Assembly: GCF_030453725.1 (NCBI RefSeq)
Contig: NZ_JAKDJU010000031.1
Span: 1-23,361 of the forward strand
Direction of reading: 5' to 3'
Length of the DNA: 23,361 nucleotides
From: Brevibacterium picturae
Lineage (GTDB): Bacteria > Actinomycetota > Actinomycetes > Actinomycetales > Brevibacteriaceae
How positions within the stretch are numbered: the first letter of the stretch is position 1; each line of letters begins with the position of its first letter. Positions 6,552 to 14,024 of this stretch are shown piece after piece. The notes under the pieces were generated by a model that searched no databases, was not told the DNA's origin, and was given only the letters and a program-made list of their open reading frames with translations. The translations under genes and the position numbers were made by a program.

Positions 6552-7153
6552 CCACCTTCGTCCTGGCCACCCACAACGAGGGGAAGAGGCGCGAACTCGC
6601 AGCGATCCTCCTCCCCGCGCTGGGGGAGGACATCCACGTCATGACCGCCGCCGAGGCGGGCCTGGGCGACATCCCGGAAACCGGGGTCACCTTCGCGGAG
6701 AACGCGCTGATCAAGGCTCGCGCCGCAGCGCAGGCCACCGGCCGCACCTCCATCGCCGATGATTCGGGGATCGCCGTGGACGTGCTCGGCGGTGCGCCGG
6801 GGATCTTCTCCGCCAGGTGGGCGGGCCGACACGGAGACGATCAGGCGAACCTCGAGCTGCTGCTGGCCCAGCTCTCCGACATTTCGAGCGAGCACCGCGG
6901 GGCACAGTTCCGCTGTGCTGCCGCCGCAGTCACCCCAGACGGCCGCGAGTTCTCCGCCGAAGGCGTCATGCCGGGACGCCTGGCCGCGAACCCATCGGGA
7001 GACCACGGGTTCGGCTACGACCCGATCTTCATCCCCGACGGCGGTGACATCAGTGCAGCGCAGATGACACCGGAGGAGAAGAACTCCCGTTCACACCGCA
7101 AGATCGCCTTCGACAAGCTGGCCGCAGCCCTCGCCGCACAGTCGGGGCTCTGA
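6548..7153 (+). CDS. rdgB: RdgB/HAM1 non-canonical purine NTP pyrophosphatase
   Basis: A 201-residue house-cleaning enzyme that hydrolyses dITP, ITP and XTP to monophosphates, keeping deaminated purines out of nucleic acids. The motifs are standard: Leu-Ala-Thr-His-Asn-Glu-Gly-Lys (6-13, substrate loop), Phe-Ala-Glu-Asn-Ala-Leu-Ile-Lys-Ala (49-57), Asp-Asp-Ser-Gly (71-74), Pro-Gly-Ile-Phe-Ser-Ala-Arg-Trp (84-91), a Phe-Gly-Tyr-Asp-Pro-Ile-Phe block, and Ser-His-Arg-Lys-Ile-Ala near the end. Its ATG overlaps the rph stop (ATGA), which indicates translational coupling. It is the last gene of the clpS operon and is followed by a hairpin at 7166-7189. Adjacent rph-rdgB is a widespread bacterial arrangement. 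Confidence 0.95.
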   Translation: MTTFVLATHNEGKRRELAAILLPALGEDIHVMTAAEAGLGDIPETGVTFAENALIKARAAAQATGRTSIADDSGIAVDVLGGAPGIFSARWAGRHGDDQANLELLLAQLSDISSEHRGAQFRCAAAAVTPDGREFSAEGVMPGRLAANPSGDHGFGYDPIFIPDGGDISAAQMTPEEKNSRSHRKIAFDKLAAALAAQSGL

Positions 7154-7165
7154 GACCTGCTCTTC

Positions 7166-7189
7166 GAGCCCCGGACAGGTTCCGGGCTC
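7166..7189 (+). terminator. Hairpin terminator after rdgB
   Basis: GAGCCCCGGA, loop CAGGT, TCCGGGCTC: a nine-pair GC-rich stem with one bulged C and a five-base loop, starting 13 bases after the rdgB stop. No clear U tract follows (TCTCTCCG), so it is a weak-form intrinsic terminator, as is common in high-GC genomes. Confidence 0.6.
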
Positions 7190-7249
7190 TCTCCGTTGGT
7201 TCTTCCCCACGATATGAGCACCGACGCTTCAACTGGTGAGAACTTCCGC

Positions 7250-7255
7250 TAAACT
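7250..7255 (+). promoter_or_regulatory. Possible -10 element of the ABC transporter operon
   Basis: TAAACT lies in the 183-base gap between rdgB and the lipoprotein gene. It would leave an untranslated leader of about 75 bases. The best -35 candidate is a weak TTCAAC (7228-7233) at 16 bases. The rest of the gap holds the rdgB hairpin and no riboswitch-like structure that I can recognise. Confidence 0.3.
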
Positions 7256-7336
7256 GGCGAGGCCGGTCAGCGTCTGTACGGTGTCCGGTCAGAGAAGACG
7301 AGTGAGCCGATGTGGGTTCGTGAATTTGGGAGAGCG

Positions 7337-8839
7337 ATGAAGACTCCGCGTGTCAGTTCGTGGATGGCAGCAGTGGTTGCCTCGAGCCTGTTGCTGGCAG
7401 GGTGCTCGGCGGGGGCCTCGGACTCCGAAGAGCAGGCGAAGAAGGATTCGATGACGATCGCGTTCACCGCTGAACCGGTCAATCTCGACTTCACCTCCAC
7501 CTCGGGAATCGCGATTCCAGAGGCGCTGATGGAAAACGTCTACGAATCCCTCGTCCGCGTCGACGGTGAGGGCGAGATCCAACCGAGCCTGGCCGAGGAC
7601 TGGGACGTGTCCGAGGATCGCAAGACCTACACCTTCCATCTGCAGGAGGGCGTGAAGTTCTCCAATGGCGCCGACCTGACGAGCGAGGACGTGAAATTCT
7701 CCTATGAACGGGTGCAGAATGAGTGGAAGAACGCGCTGAAGTCCAAGATGGACATCGTCGACTCGATCGAAACCCCTGATGATCTCACCGTGGAGATCTC
7801 GCTCAAAAAGCCCTCGAACACCTGGCTGTTCAATATGACCAGCCTCGTCGGAGCGGTCTTCGACACCGAAGGCACCGATGACCTGGCCAACGAGGCCATC
7901 GGCACCGGGCCCTTCTCCATCGAGAAATTCACTCGCGGACAGTCGATCGACTTCGTTGCCCGGGACGATTACTGGGGCGAGACCCCAGCGGTCAAGAACG
8001 TTCAGTTCAAGTACTTCCAAGACGCGGTCTCGGCCTCGAACGCTCTGAAATCGGGAGAGATCGACGTCGTCTCCAACCTCCAGGCCCCTGAACTGGCCGG
8101 AGAGTTCCAGAGCGACGACTACCAGATCATCTCCGGCACCACGAACGGAGAGGTCGTGCTGTCGATGAACAACGCGAAGGGCATCTTCAAGGATACGAAG
8201 GCGCGGGCGGCGGTCATGCATGCCATCGACCGCAAGGCAGTCCTCGACACCGCATGGGCCGGATACGGCGAACTCATCGGCTCGATGGTTCCGCCGACGG
8301 ACCCGTACTACGAGGATCTGACGGAAGTCTGGGACTACGACCCGCAGAAGGCCAAGGACCTGATCAGGGAAGCCGGCATCGAGGGGGAGGAGTTCGCCTT
8401 CACAGTGCCGAACCTGCCCTATGCCAAGGCGATCTCCGAGATCGTGTCCGCCCAACTCAAAGAGGTCGGACTCGAGGCGAACATCGAGACGCAGGAGTTC
8501 CCCGCAGTCTGGTTGGACAAGACCTTCACGAAGCACGACTTCGACATGTCGGTGATCAACCATGCCGAGCCTCGTGACATCCTCACCGTGTTCTCGAACG
8601 ACTATTACATCGGCTACGACGACTCGAAGATCAAGAAGATCGCGGAGAAGGCCGATACCGGCACGGAAGAGGAATACATCTCCGGCATGAAGAAGATCGC
8701 GAGGACGATCACCGAAGATGCCGCCGCAGACTTCCTGTTCCTGTTCCCGAACCTCGTCATCGCGAAATCCGACGTCGCCGGAATCCCAGCCAACAGGGTC
8801 TCCGACGCGTTCCGGATCGCGGACTTGAGCTGGAACTGA
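7337..8839 (+). CDS. ABC transporter substrate-binding lipoprotein, peptide/nickel type (family 5)
   Basis: A 500-residue extracytoplasmic solute-binding protein of the DppA/OppA/NikA family. The signal peptide has a basic start, a hydrophobic core and the lipobox Leu-Leu-Ala-Gly-Cys with Cys23, so it should be lipid-anchored to the outer face of the membrane. Family features follow: Leu-Met-Glu-Asn-Val-Tyr-Glu-Ser-Leu-Val, Pro-Ser-Leu-Ala-Glu-Asp-Trp, Thr-Tyr-Thr-Phe-His-Leu-Gln-Glu-Gly-Val-Lys-Phe, Gly-Thr-Gly-Pro-Phe, and Ala-Ala-Val-Met-His-Ala-Ile-Asp-Arg. I chose ATG 7337 because it follows GGGAG (7328-7332) and begins the signal peptide; ATG 7310 would add nine residues before it. It heads an operon with two permeases, a double ATPase and an amidase. 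The ligand is unknown: peptides, amides or an opine-like compound. Confidence 0.92.
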   Translation: MKTPRVSSWMAAVVASSLLLAGCSAGASDSEEQAKKDSMTIAFTAEPVNLDFTSTSGIAIPEALMENVYESLVRVDGEGEIQPSLAEDWDVSEDRKTYTFHLQEGVKFSNGADLTSEDVKFSYERVQNEWKNALKSKMDIVDSIETPDDLTVEISLKKPSNTWLFNMTSLVGAVFDTEGTDDLANEAIGTGPFSIEKFTRGQSIDFVARDDYWGETPAVKNVQFKYFQDAVSASNALKSGEIDVVSNLQAPELAGEFQSDDYQIISGTTNGEVVLSMNNAKGIFKDTKARAAVMHAIDRKAVLDTAWAGYGELIGSMVPPTDPYYEDLTEVWDYDPQKAKDLIREAGIEGEEFAFTVPNLPYAKAISEIVSAQLKEVGLEANIETQEFPAVWLDKTFTKHDFDMSVINHAEPRDILTVFSNDYYIGYDDSKIKKIAEKADTGTEEEYISGMKKIARTITEDAAADFLFLFPNLVIAKSDVAGIPANRVSDAFRIADLSWN

Positions 8840-8852
8840 AGTACTCTCCTCC

Positions 8853-9800
8853 ATGATCAGCTATGTGGCCAACCGTGCGATCCAGTTCGTCTTGGCACTG
8901 CTCGTCGCCTCGGTGGTGGTCTTCGCACTCATGAGCATCCTGCCCGGCAACGCCGCACAGGTCGCGCTGGGAACGAACGCCACTCCTGAGGCGGTGGCGG
9001 CGCTGGAAGCCCAGTACGGACTCGATCAGCCGCCGCTGATCCGATACTTCGACTGGGTCGGCGGGATGCTGACAGGGGACTTCGGGACCTCGTACGTGAC
9101 CGGAGCGCGGATCACCCCGGTCATCCTCGGCAGCGTCCAGGTCACCGGCATCCTCGTCATCGCCGCGATCATCCTGGCGATCGTCATCGCCGTCCCGCTG
9201 GGCACCTTCGCCGCCCTCGAACAGCGCAACTGGATCGGAGTGACGATCTCCGCGCTGAGCCAGATCGGCATCGCCGTCCCGAACTTCCTCGCCGCCATCA
9301 TCCTCGTCATCGTCTTCTCCCTGACACTCGGCTGGTTCCCCTCCCAGGGGTGGATGGCCCCGGTCGAAGGACTGGGCGGATTCCTCATCCGCCTGGTGCT
9401 GCCCGTCGTCTCGCTGGCACTCGTCCAGGCCGCGATCCTCACCCGGTACGTGAGGTCGGCCGTCCTCGACGTGATGCGCGAGGACTACATCCGCACGGCC
9501 CGAGCCAAGGGCCTGACCCGGACCAAGGCTCTGTTCGTCCACGGACTGCGCAACGCGGCGATCCCCGTCATCACCGTGGCCGGCGTCCAGCTCGCGACGC
9601 TCCTCGTCGGCGCCGTCATCATCGAACAGATCTTCGTCATCCCCGGCATCGGGTCCGAACTCGTGCGCGCCGTGGCCAACCGTGACCTGGTCACGGTCCA
9701 GGGCATCGTCATGGTCCTCGTCCTCCTCGTGCTCGTCATCAACTTCATCGTCGACGTGCTCTACCCCATCGTCGACCCACGGATCAGGAAAGCGTCATGA
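8853..9800 (+). CDS. ABC transporter permease, DppB type
   Basis: A 315-residue inner-membrane permease of the peptide/nickel family. About six membrane segments are visible: an N-terminal helix (about 9-28), then the cluster from about 90 to 165, two in the middle and one near the C-terminus. The N-terminal block Leu-Pro-Gly-Asn and the sequence Tyr-Gly-Leu-Asp-Gln-Pro are typical of the DppB half. The coupling loop for the ATPase appears as Arg-Glu-Asp-Tyr-Ile-Arg-Thr-Ala-Arg-Ala-Lys-Gly-Leu, followed by His-Gly-Leu-Arg-Asn-Ala-Ala-Ile-Pro. No good Shine-Dalgarno sequence lies in the 13-base gap after the lipoprotein gene, which suggests translation coupled to it. It overlaps the second permease by four bases. 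Confidence 0.92.
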   Translation: MISYVANRAIQFVLALLVASVVVFALMSILPGNAAQVALGTNATPEAVAALEAQYGLDQPPLIRYFDWVGGMLTGDFGTSYVTGARITPVILGSVQVTGILVIAAIILAIVIAVPLGTFAALEQRNWIGVTISALSQIGIAVPNFLAAIILVIVFSLTLGWFPSQGWMAPVEGLGGFLIRLVLPVVSLALVQAAILTRYVRSAVLDVMREDYIRTARAKGLTRTKALFVHGLRNAAIPVITVAGVQLATLLVGAVIIEQIFVIPGIGSELVRAVANRDLVTVQGIVMVLVLLVLVINFIVDVLYPIVDPRIRKAS

Positions 9801-10699
9801 GCGAGAACCCGAGCACCACCTCGGCGGGGGAGACCTCCGTGGAGCGGCGCAGGCGCAGGAAGCTGAGACTCAATTCCTCGATGATCATCGGCGGCGGCCT
9901 CATCTTCCTCATCGTCGCTCTCGCGCTCGTGTCCTTCATCTGGACCCCATACGGTCCCAGCGCAGTCGACCCGGTCGCACGGCTGCAGCCCTCGAGCCCC
10001 GAGCACCTGTTCGGCACGGACAGATTCGGACGCGACACCCTGACCTGGATCATGTACGGGGCCCGGATCACCCTCATGGTCGGCATCGTGGCCGTCGGCA
10101 TCGCCGTGCTCATCGGCACCCCCATCGGCATCGTCGCCGCAGTCTTCGCACAGTACCCATGGGGCGCGTGGCTGGGCGCGGTGATCATGCGCGCCAACGA
10201 TATCCTGCTCGCCTTCCCCGCGCTGCTGCTGGCGATCGTCTTCGCCGCCGTCTATCAGCCGGGGACCGGACCGGCCATGGTGGCCGTGGGAATCGCCGCG
10301 ATCCCCGGATTCGCCCGCGTCGCCCGTTCGGGAACGATGCAGGTGCTCGGCTCCGAATACGTGCGTGCGGCCAAGGCCTCGAACCGCAGCGTCCCGGCGA
10401 TCGCCATCGTCCACGTGCTGCCGAATATCGCGAGCATGGTCATCGTGCAGGCCTCCGTGGCGTTCGCGATCTCCGTCCTCGCCGAGGCGGGTCTGTCCTT
10501 CTTGGGACTGGGCACACAGGCCCCGGTTCCCTCCTGGGGACGGATGCTGCAGGAGTCCCAGCAGTTCCTGTCCACCCAGCCCGGGCTCGCGCTGTGGCCA
10601 GGGCTGTTCATCGCCATCGCCGTGCTCGGCTTCAACCTCTTGGGCGATGGCCTCCGAGACCGATTCGACCCGAAGATGGAGGCCCGCGGCAATGGATGA
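9797..10699 (+). CDS. ABC transporter permease, DppC type
   Basis: A 300-residue permease, partner of the DppB-type protein. It begins with a polar cytoplasmic tail (about 1-25) containing Arg-Arg-Arg-Arg-Lys, then a first membrane segment (about 30-52). The DppC hallmark Leu-Phe-Gly-Thr-Asp-Arg-Phe-Gly-Arg-Asp (about 73-82) is intact. The coupling loop is Glu-Tyr-Val-Arg-Ala-Ala-Lys-Ala-Ser, followed by His-Val-Leu-Pro-Asn-Ile, and the family ending Glu-Ala-Gly-Leu-Ser-Phe-Leu-Gly-Leu-Gly plus Pro-Ser-Trp-Gly is present. The start codon overlaps the upstream stop (ATGA), and the gene end overlaps the ATPase gene by eight bases, so the subunits should be made in fixed proportion. Confidence 0.92.
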   Translation: MSENPSTTSAGETSVERRRRRKLRLNSSMIIGGGLIFLIVALALVSFIWTPYGPSAVDPVARLQPSSPEHLFGTDRFGRDTLTWIMYGARITLMVGIVAVGIAVLIGTPIGIVAAVFAQYPWGAWLGAVIMRANDILLAFPALLLAIVFAAVYQPGTGPAMVAVGIAAIPGFARVARSGTMQVLGSEYVRAAKASNRSVPAIAIVHVLPNIASMVIVQASVAFAISVLAEAGLSFLGLGTQAPVPSWGRMLQESQQFLSTQPGLALWPGLFIAIAVLGFNLLGDGLRDRFDPKMEARGNG

Positions 10700-12449
10700 G
10701 AACCTGCTCGAGGTCCGTGACCTCACCATCACCCCAGCCGGCGCGCAGGCACCGGTTCTCCAGGACGTGTCACTGAGCCTGGCGCCCGGGGAGAGGGTCG
10801 GACTCATCGGTGAATCGGGTTCGGGGAAGTCACTGACGGCACAATCCGTGATGGGACTGCTGCCAGAAGAGCTGGCAGCCGAAGGAAGTGTGTCGTTGCA
10901 GGGCTTCGACGGCAATGTTCTGGCAGCCAAGGAGAAGACGCTGGCGCGCATGCGCTCGGACCTGGTGTCGATGGTCTTCCAGGAGCCGATGAGCGCGCTC
11001 AACCCGCTGATGCGCATCGGTGACCAGATCGCCGAGGTGCTGCGCATCCACGCAGAGGTCCGCCGCGGGGACATTCCCGGGCGGGTCCTGGACCTGCTGA
11101 CCAGCGTGCACATGCCCGATCCGGCCAGTGCCCGGTACGCGTACCCGCACCAGATGTCAGGAGGCCAACGGCAGCGGGTGATGTTGGCGATCGCCCTGGC
11201 GAACTCGCCGCGGCTGCTCATCTGTGACGAGCCGACCACTGCACTCGATGTGACGGTGCAGAAGCACATGCTCGACCTCATCGCCGAACGCGTCGCCGCG
11301 GTGCAGGCGGGACTGCTGTTCATCACCCACGACCTGGCCGTCGTCGCCGGAGTCTGTGACCGAGTCATCGTCATGTACGCGGGCCGTATCGTCGAGACCG
11401 GCAGCGTGGCGCAGATCTTCACCGACCCCCAGCACGAATACACGCGCGGGCTGCTGGCCTCCTCTGACCTCGAAGCCACCGATGCACGCGGAAAGCTCTA
11501 CACCCTCAAGACAGCACTGTCATACGCGGGCCCGACCGACGCAGCGGGCCCGACCGACGCTGCTGCGACAGCCAACACGGCAGGACCGACCGACGCGGAC
11601 GAGCCGACGACCGCCTCGGCGGGGGAGAGTCCGAGTACAGACACATCCGCACCTCTCATCGACGTCAGCGGAGTCTCGAAGCACTTCCGCTCACGCGGAC
11701 TGCTGCTGCGTCGCCGATCTCCGGTTCGCGCACTCGATGACGTCAGCTTCAGCGTCGCTGCAGGGCAGCGCCTCGGCATCGTGGGGGAGTCGGGTTCGGG
11801 CAAATCGACCCTGCTCACCATCCTCTCCGGACTCGACCGACCGACCTCGGGCCGGGTCAGGGTCGGCGACGTTCGGGTGGAGTCGGCGAGCTCGGCGGCG
11901 CTGCGATCCCTGCGCGAGGATCTCCAGATCGTCTTCCAGGACCCCTTCGCCTCCCTCGACCCACGGATGCGTGTCGAGGACATCGTCTCAGAACCACTCG
12001 TCGCCCGCGGCATGGCCAGGGACGAACGACTGGCCAGGGTGGAGGAGATGCTGCTGGCGGTCGATCTCGACACCACGGCCATGCGGCGCTACCCACACCA
12101 GTTCTCCGGCGGACAGCGACAACGGATCTCGATCGCTCGAGCACTGGTGACCCGACCGCAGATCCTCGTCGCCGATGAACCCGTCTCCGCCCTCGACGTG
12201 TCCGTGCGCGCCCAGGTCCTCAACCTGCTCACCGACCTCGTCGACGACTATGCACTGACCCTGCTCTTCGTCTCCCACGACCTCGGCGTGGTCAAACACC
12301 TGTGCTCCGATGTGATCGTGATGAAGGACGGCCGCATCGTGGAATCCGGGTCGACCGAGGACATCTATGCCAACCCTCGCGAGGACTACACCCGCAGCCT
12401 CATCGCGGCCACCCCCAGCCTGGCCGGAGCGCTCGCCACAGCAACCTGA
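10692..12449 (+). CDS. Fused double ABC ATPase, DppD-DppF type
   Basis: A 585-residue protein with two complete nucleotide-binding domains, which power the importer from the cytoplasmic side. Domain 1 has Walker A Gly-Glu-Ser-Gly-Ser-Gly-Lys-Ser (40-47), signature Ser-Gly-Gly-Gln-Arg-Gln-Arg (about 156) and Walker B Leu-Ile-Cys-Asp-Glu-Pro (about 176). Domain 2 repeats these at about residues 365, 472 and 491. Domain 1 ends in an oligopeptide-type segment. The linker (about 277-320) is low-complexity, with three Gly-Pro-Thr-Asp-Ala repeats. In many species DppD and DppF are separate; single-chain versions are common in actinobacteria. The start ATG 10692 lies inside the end of the DppC-type gene. 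Both active sites look intact. Confidence 0.93.
   Translation: MDENLLEVRDLTITPAGAQAPVLQDVSLSLAPGERVGLIGESGSGKSLTAQSVMGLLPEELAAEGSVSLQGFDGNVLAAKEKTLARMRSDLVSMVFQEPMSALNPLMRIGDQIAEVLRIHAEVRRGDIPGRVLDLLTSVHMPDPASARYAYPHQMSGGQRQRVMLAIALANSPRLLICDEPTTALDVTVQKHMLDLIAERVAAVQAGLLFITHDLAVVAGVCDRVIVMYAGRIVETGSVAQIFTDPQHEYTRGLLASSDLEATDARGKLYTLKTALSYAGPTDAAGPTDAAATANTAGPTDADEPTTASAGESPSTDTSAPLIDVSGVSKHFRSRGLLLRRRSPVRALDDVSFSVAAGQRLGIVGESGSGKSTLLTILSGLDRPTSGRVRVGDVRVESASSAALRSLREDLQIVFQDPFASLDPRMRVEDIVSEPLVARGMARDERLARVEEMLLAVDLDTTAMRRYPHQFSGGQRQRISIARALVTRPQILVADEPVSALDVSVRAQVLNLLTDLVDDYALTLLFVSHDLGVVKHLCSDVIVMKDGRIVESGSTEDIYANPREDYTRSLIAATPSLAGALATAT
11526..11596 (+). repeat. Short direct repeats encoding the ATPase linker
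   Basis: GCGGGCCCGACCGACGC occurs at 11526-11542 and 11544-11560 with an 18-bp period. A third copy with two mismatches lies at 11580-11596. Each copy encodes part of an Ala-Gly-Pro-Thr-Asp-Ala unit in the linker between the two ATPase domains. Confidence 0.8.
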
Positions 12450-12501
12450 GCCCGAAACGACGCCACAGCCTCGTCAGACGCACGAGAAGAAAGGACGGCA
12501 G

Positions 12502-13905
12502 ATGAGCGACACCACGCTTGCCGACCACACAGCAATAGCCATGACCAGCGGCTACGAGTCCGGGACCTTCGACCCGCTCGAGGTCCTCACCGCGGTCGTG
12601 GACAGGATGGACGAATGCGAACCCGTCATCAACGCTCTCCACCACCGAGACGACGCCCGCTCACGTACCGCGGCCGAAGCCAGCGCCGCCCGCTGGAGTG
12701 AGGGCCGAGCCTTGGGACCCCTCGACGGAGTCCCGGTCACGATCAAGGAGAACGTCGCACGCAGGGGAGTGCCGATGCCCAGCGGCCACGCCTGGGTCGA
12801 GGAGCCCGTGTCGAGGCACGACGCCCCGATCACGCAACGCCTCGAAGAAGCCGGCGCCGTCATCGTCGGATCGACGACGATGCCCGACTGGGGCATGCTC
12901 TCCTCCGGCGTGTCCTCCCTGCACGGCATCACCCGCTCGCCCCTGGACCCGTCCCTGACCACCGGCGGCTCGAGTGCCGGTGCAGGAGCCGCCGCCGCTG
13001 CCGGGTACGGTCCCATCCACATCGGCTCCGACATCGGCGGATCGATCCGCCTGCCCTGCACCTGGTTGGGACTGGCCGGGCTCAAACCCAGCTTCGGCCG
13101 GGTCCCGCTCGACGCGCCGTATATGGGCCGCTGCGCAGGGCCCCTGGCGCGGACCATGGGTGACGTCAAGACGGCGATGGACATCATCTCCGCCCCCGAC
13201 GACCGTGACTACTCCCGCCTTCCCCGATCTGCCGCAGAAGGGCCGGCCGCCATCGGCGACTTCGACCCGAAGGGGCTGCGGATCGGGCTCCAGCTCGAGG
13301 CAGGATGCGGAGAGCCCGTCACCCCGGAGATCGCATCGGCCATCGCCGAGGCTGCCGAGCGTTTCGCACGCGCCGGGGCCGTGGTCGACACGCTCGACCC
13401 CTTCATCGACGATGGGCTGCTGACCGATATGGACCTGTTCTGGCGGGTGCGTTCGTGGAGTGACCTGCGCGCCCTGCCCGTCGAGGAACAGGCCCTCATC
13501 CTGCCCTACATCCAGCAATGGGCTCAGGGCGGCGCCGACGTCACGGGGGTGCGGCTCATGGAGTGCTACCACAGCGTGCAGGAGATCCGACGTCGCAGCG
13601 TCGCGGCCACAGCAGCCTACGACCTGGTCATCTCGCCGGTCTCACCCGACGCGGCGTTTCCGGCGGAACAGCCAATGCCCTACCCGAAGGTCGACGAACC
13701 GATGGGCCACATCGGCTTCACCATGCCCTACAACATGTCAGAACAGCCGGCAGGGACCGTCCTGGCCGGCTACACGAAGGACGGTCGGACCATCGGCGCA
13801 CAGCTCTCGGGGCGACGGTTCGCCGATGAACTCGTGATGGCTGCCGGATCCTGGTTCGAACAGGTTTCCGGAGTGTCGGCACCACAGCGGGCCGCGATGA
13901 ACTGA
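12502..13905 (+). CDS. Amidase-signature hydrolase
   Basis: A 467-residue amidase-signature enzyme that hydrolyses a C-N amide bond to a carboxylate. The Ser-cisSer-Lys triad is visible: Lys82 in Val-Thr-Ile-Lys-Glu-Asn, Ser157 in Thr-Gly-Gly-Ser-Ser-Ala-Gly, and nucleophile Ser181 in Asp-Ile-Gly-Gly-Ser-Ile-Arg. The 24-residue gap between the serines equals that in known family members. There is no signal peptide, so it acts in the cytoplasm. I chose ATG 12502 because AAGGA (12491-12495) lies six bases upstream; longer forms would run into the ATPase gene. It lies 52 bases after the transporter genes on the same strand, so it likely acts on the imported compound. It is not GatA: there are no gatB/C neighbours. 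The exact substrate cannot be read from sequence. Confidence 0.92.
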   Translation: MSDTTLADHTAIAMTSGYESGTFDPLEVLTAVVDRMDECEPVINALHHRDDARSRTAAEASAARWSEGRALGPLDGVPVTIKENVARRGVPMPSGHAWVEEPVSRHDAPITQRLEEAGAVIVGSTTMPDWGMLSSGVSSLHGITRSPLDPSLTTGGSSAGAGAAAAAGYGPIHIGSDIGGSIRLPCTWLGLAGLKPSFGRVPLDAPYMGRCAGPLARTMGDVKTAMDIISAPDDRDYSRLPRSAAEGPAAIGDFDPKGLRIGLQLEAGCGEPVTPEIASAIAEAAERFARAGAVVDTLDPFIDDGLLTDMDLFWRVRSWSDLRALPVEEQALILPYIQQWAQGGADVTGVRLMECYHSVQEIRRRSVAATAAYDLVISPVSPDAAFPAEQPMPYPKVDEPMGHIGFTMPYNMSEQPAGTVLAGYTKDGRTIGAQLSGRRFADELVMAAGSWFEQVSGVSAPQRAAMN

Positions 13906-13919
13906 GGTCAGCGACGCAA

Positions 13920-13953
13920 GGAGGGCCTGGGTTCAGCTGAACCCAGGCCCTCC
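13920..13953. terminator. Perfect 34-bp palindrome, bidirectional terminator
   Basis: Two perfect 17-base arms (GGAGGGCCTGGGTTCAG and its complement) with no spacer lie 14 bases after the amidase stop and ~70 bases after the convergent gene on the minus strand. In RNA it would fold to a very stable hairpin with a four-base loop. A U-rich tail is missing. The rest of this 119-base gap shows nothing else. Confidence 0.75.
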
Positions 13954-14024
13954 CTGTCTGCACTGTCTCACTCTGGTGGGGCCACCTCGGCGAGGTCAGC
14001 GACTGCCGTCGCCGACGACTCGAC

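Noticed and set aside
7289..8854. Long open frame (521 codons) antisense to the lipoprotein gene
   Set aside because: It mirrors a clear substrate-binding protein; its product is rich in Asp, Val, Arg and Gly with no family motif. Such frames are common opposite high-GC genes.
9761..11479. Long antisense frame (572 codons) across permease and ATPase genes
   Set aside because: It spans the junctions of several real overlapping genes, is of low complexity, and has no ribosome site or motif.
11526..11596. Possible CRISPR or regulatory repeat array
   Set aside because: The repeats are short, in frame, and encode a protein linker between two ATPase domains.
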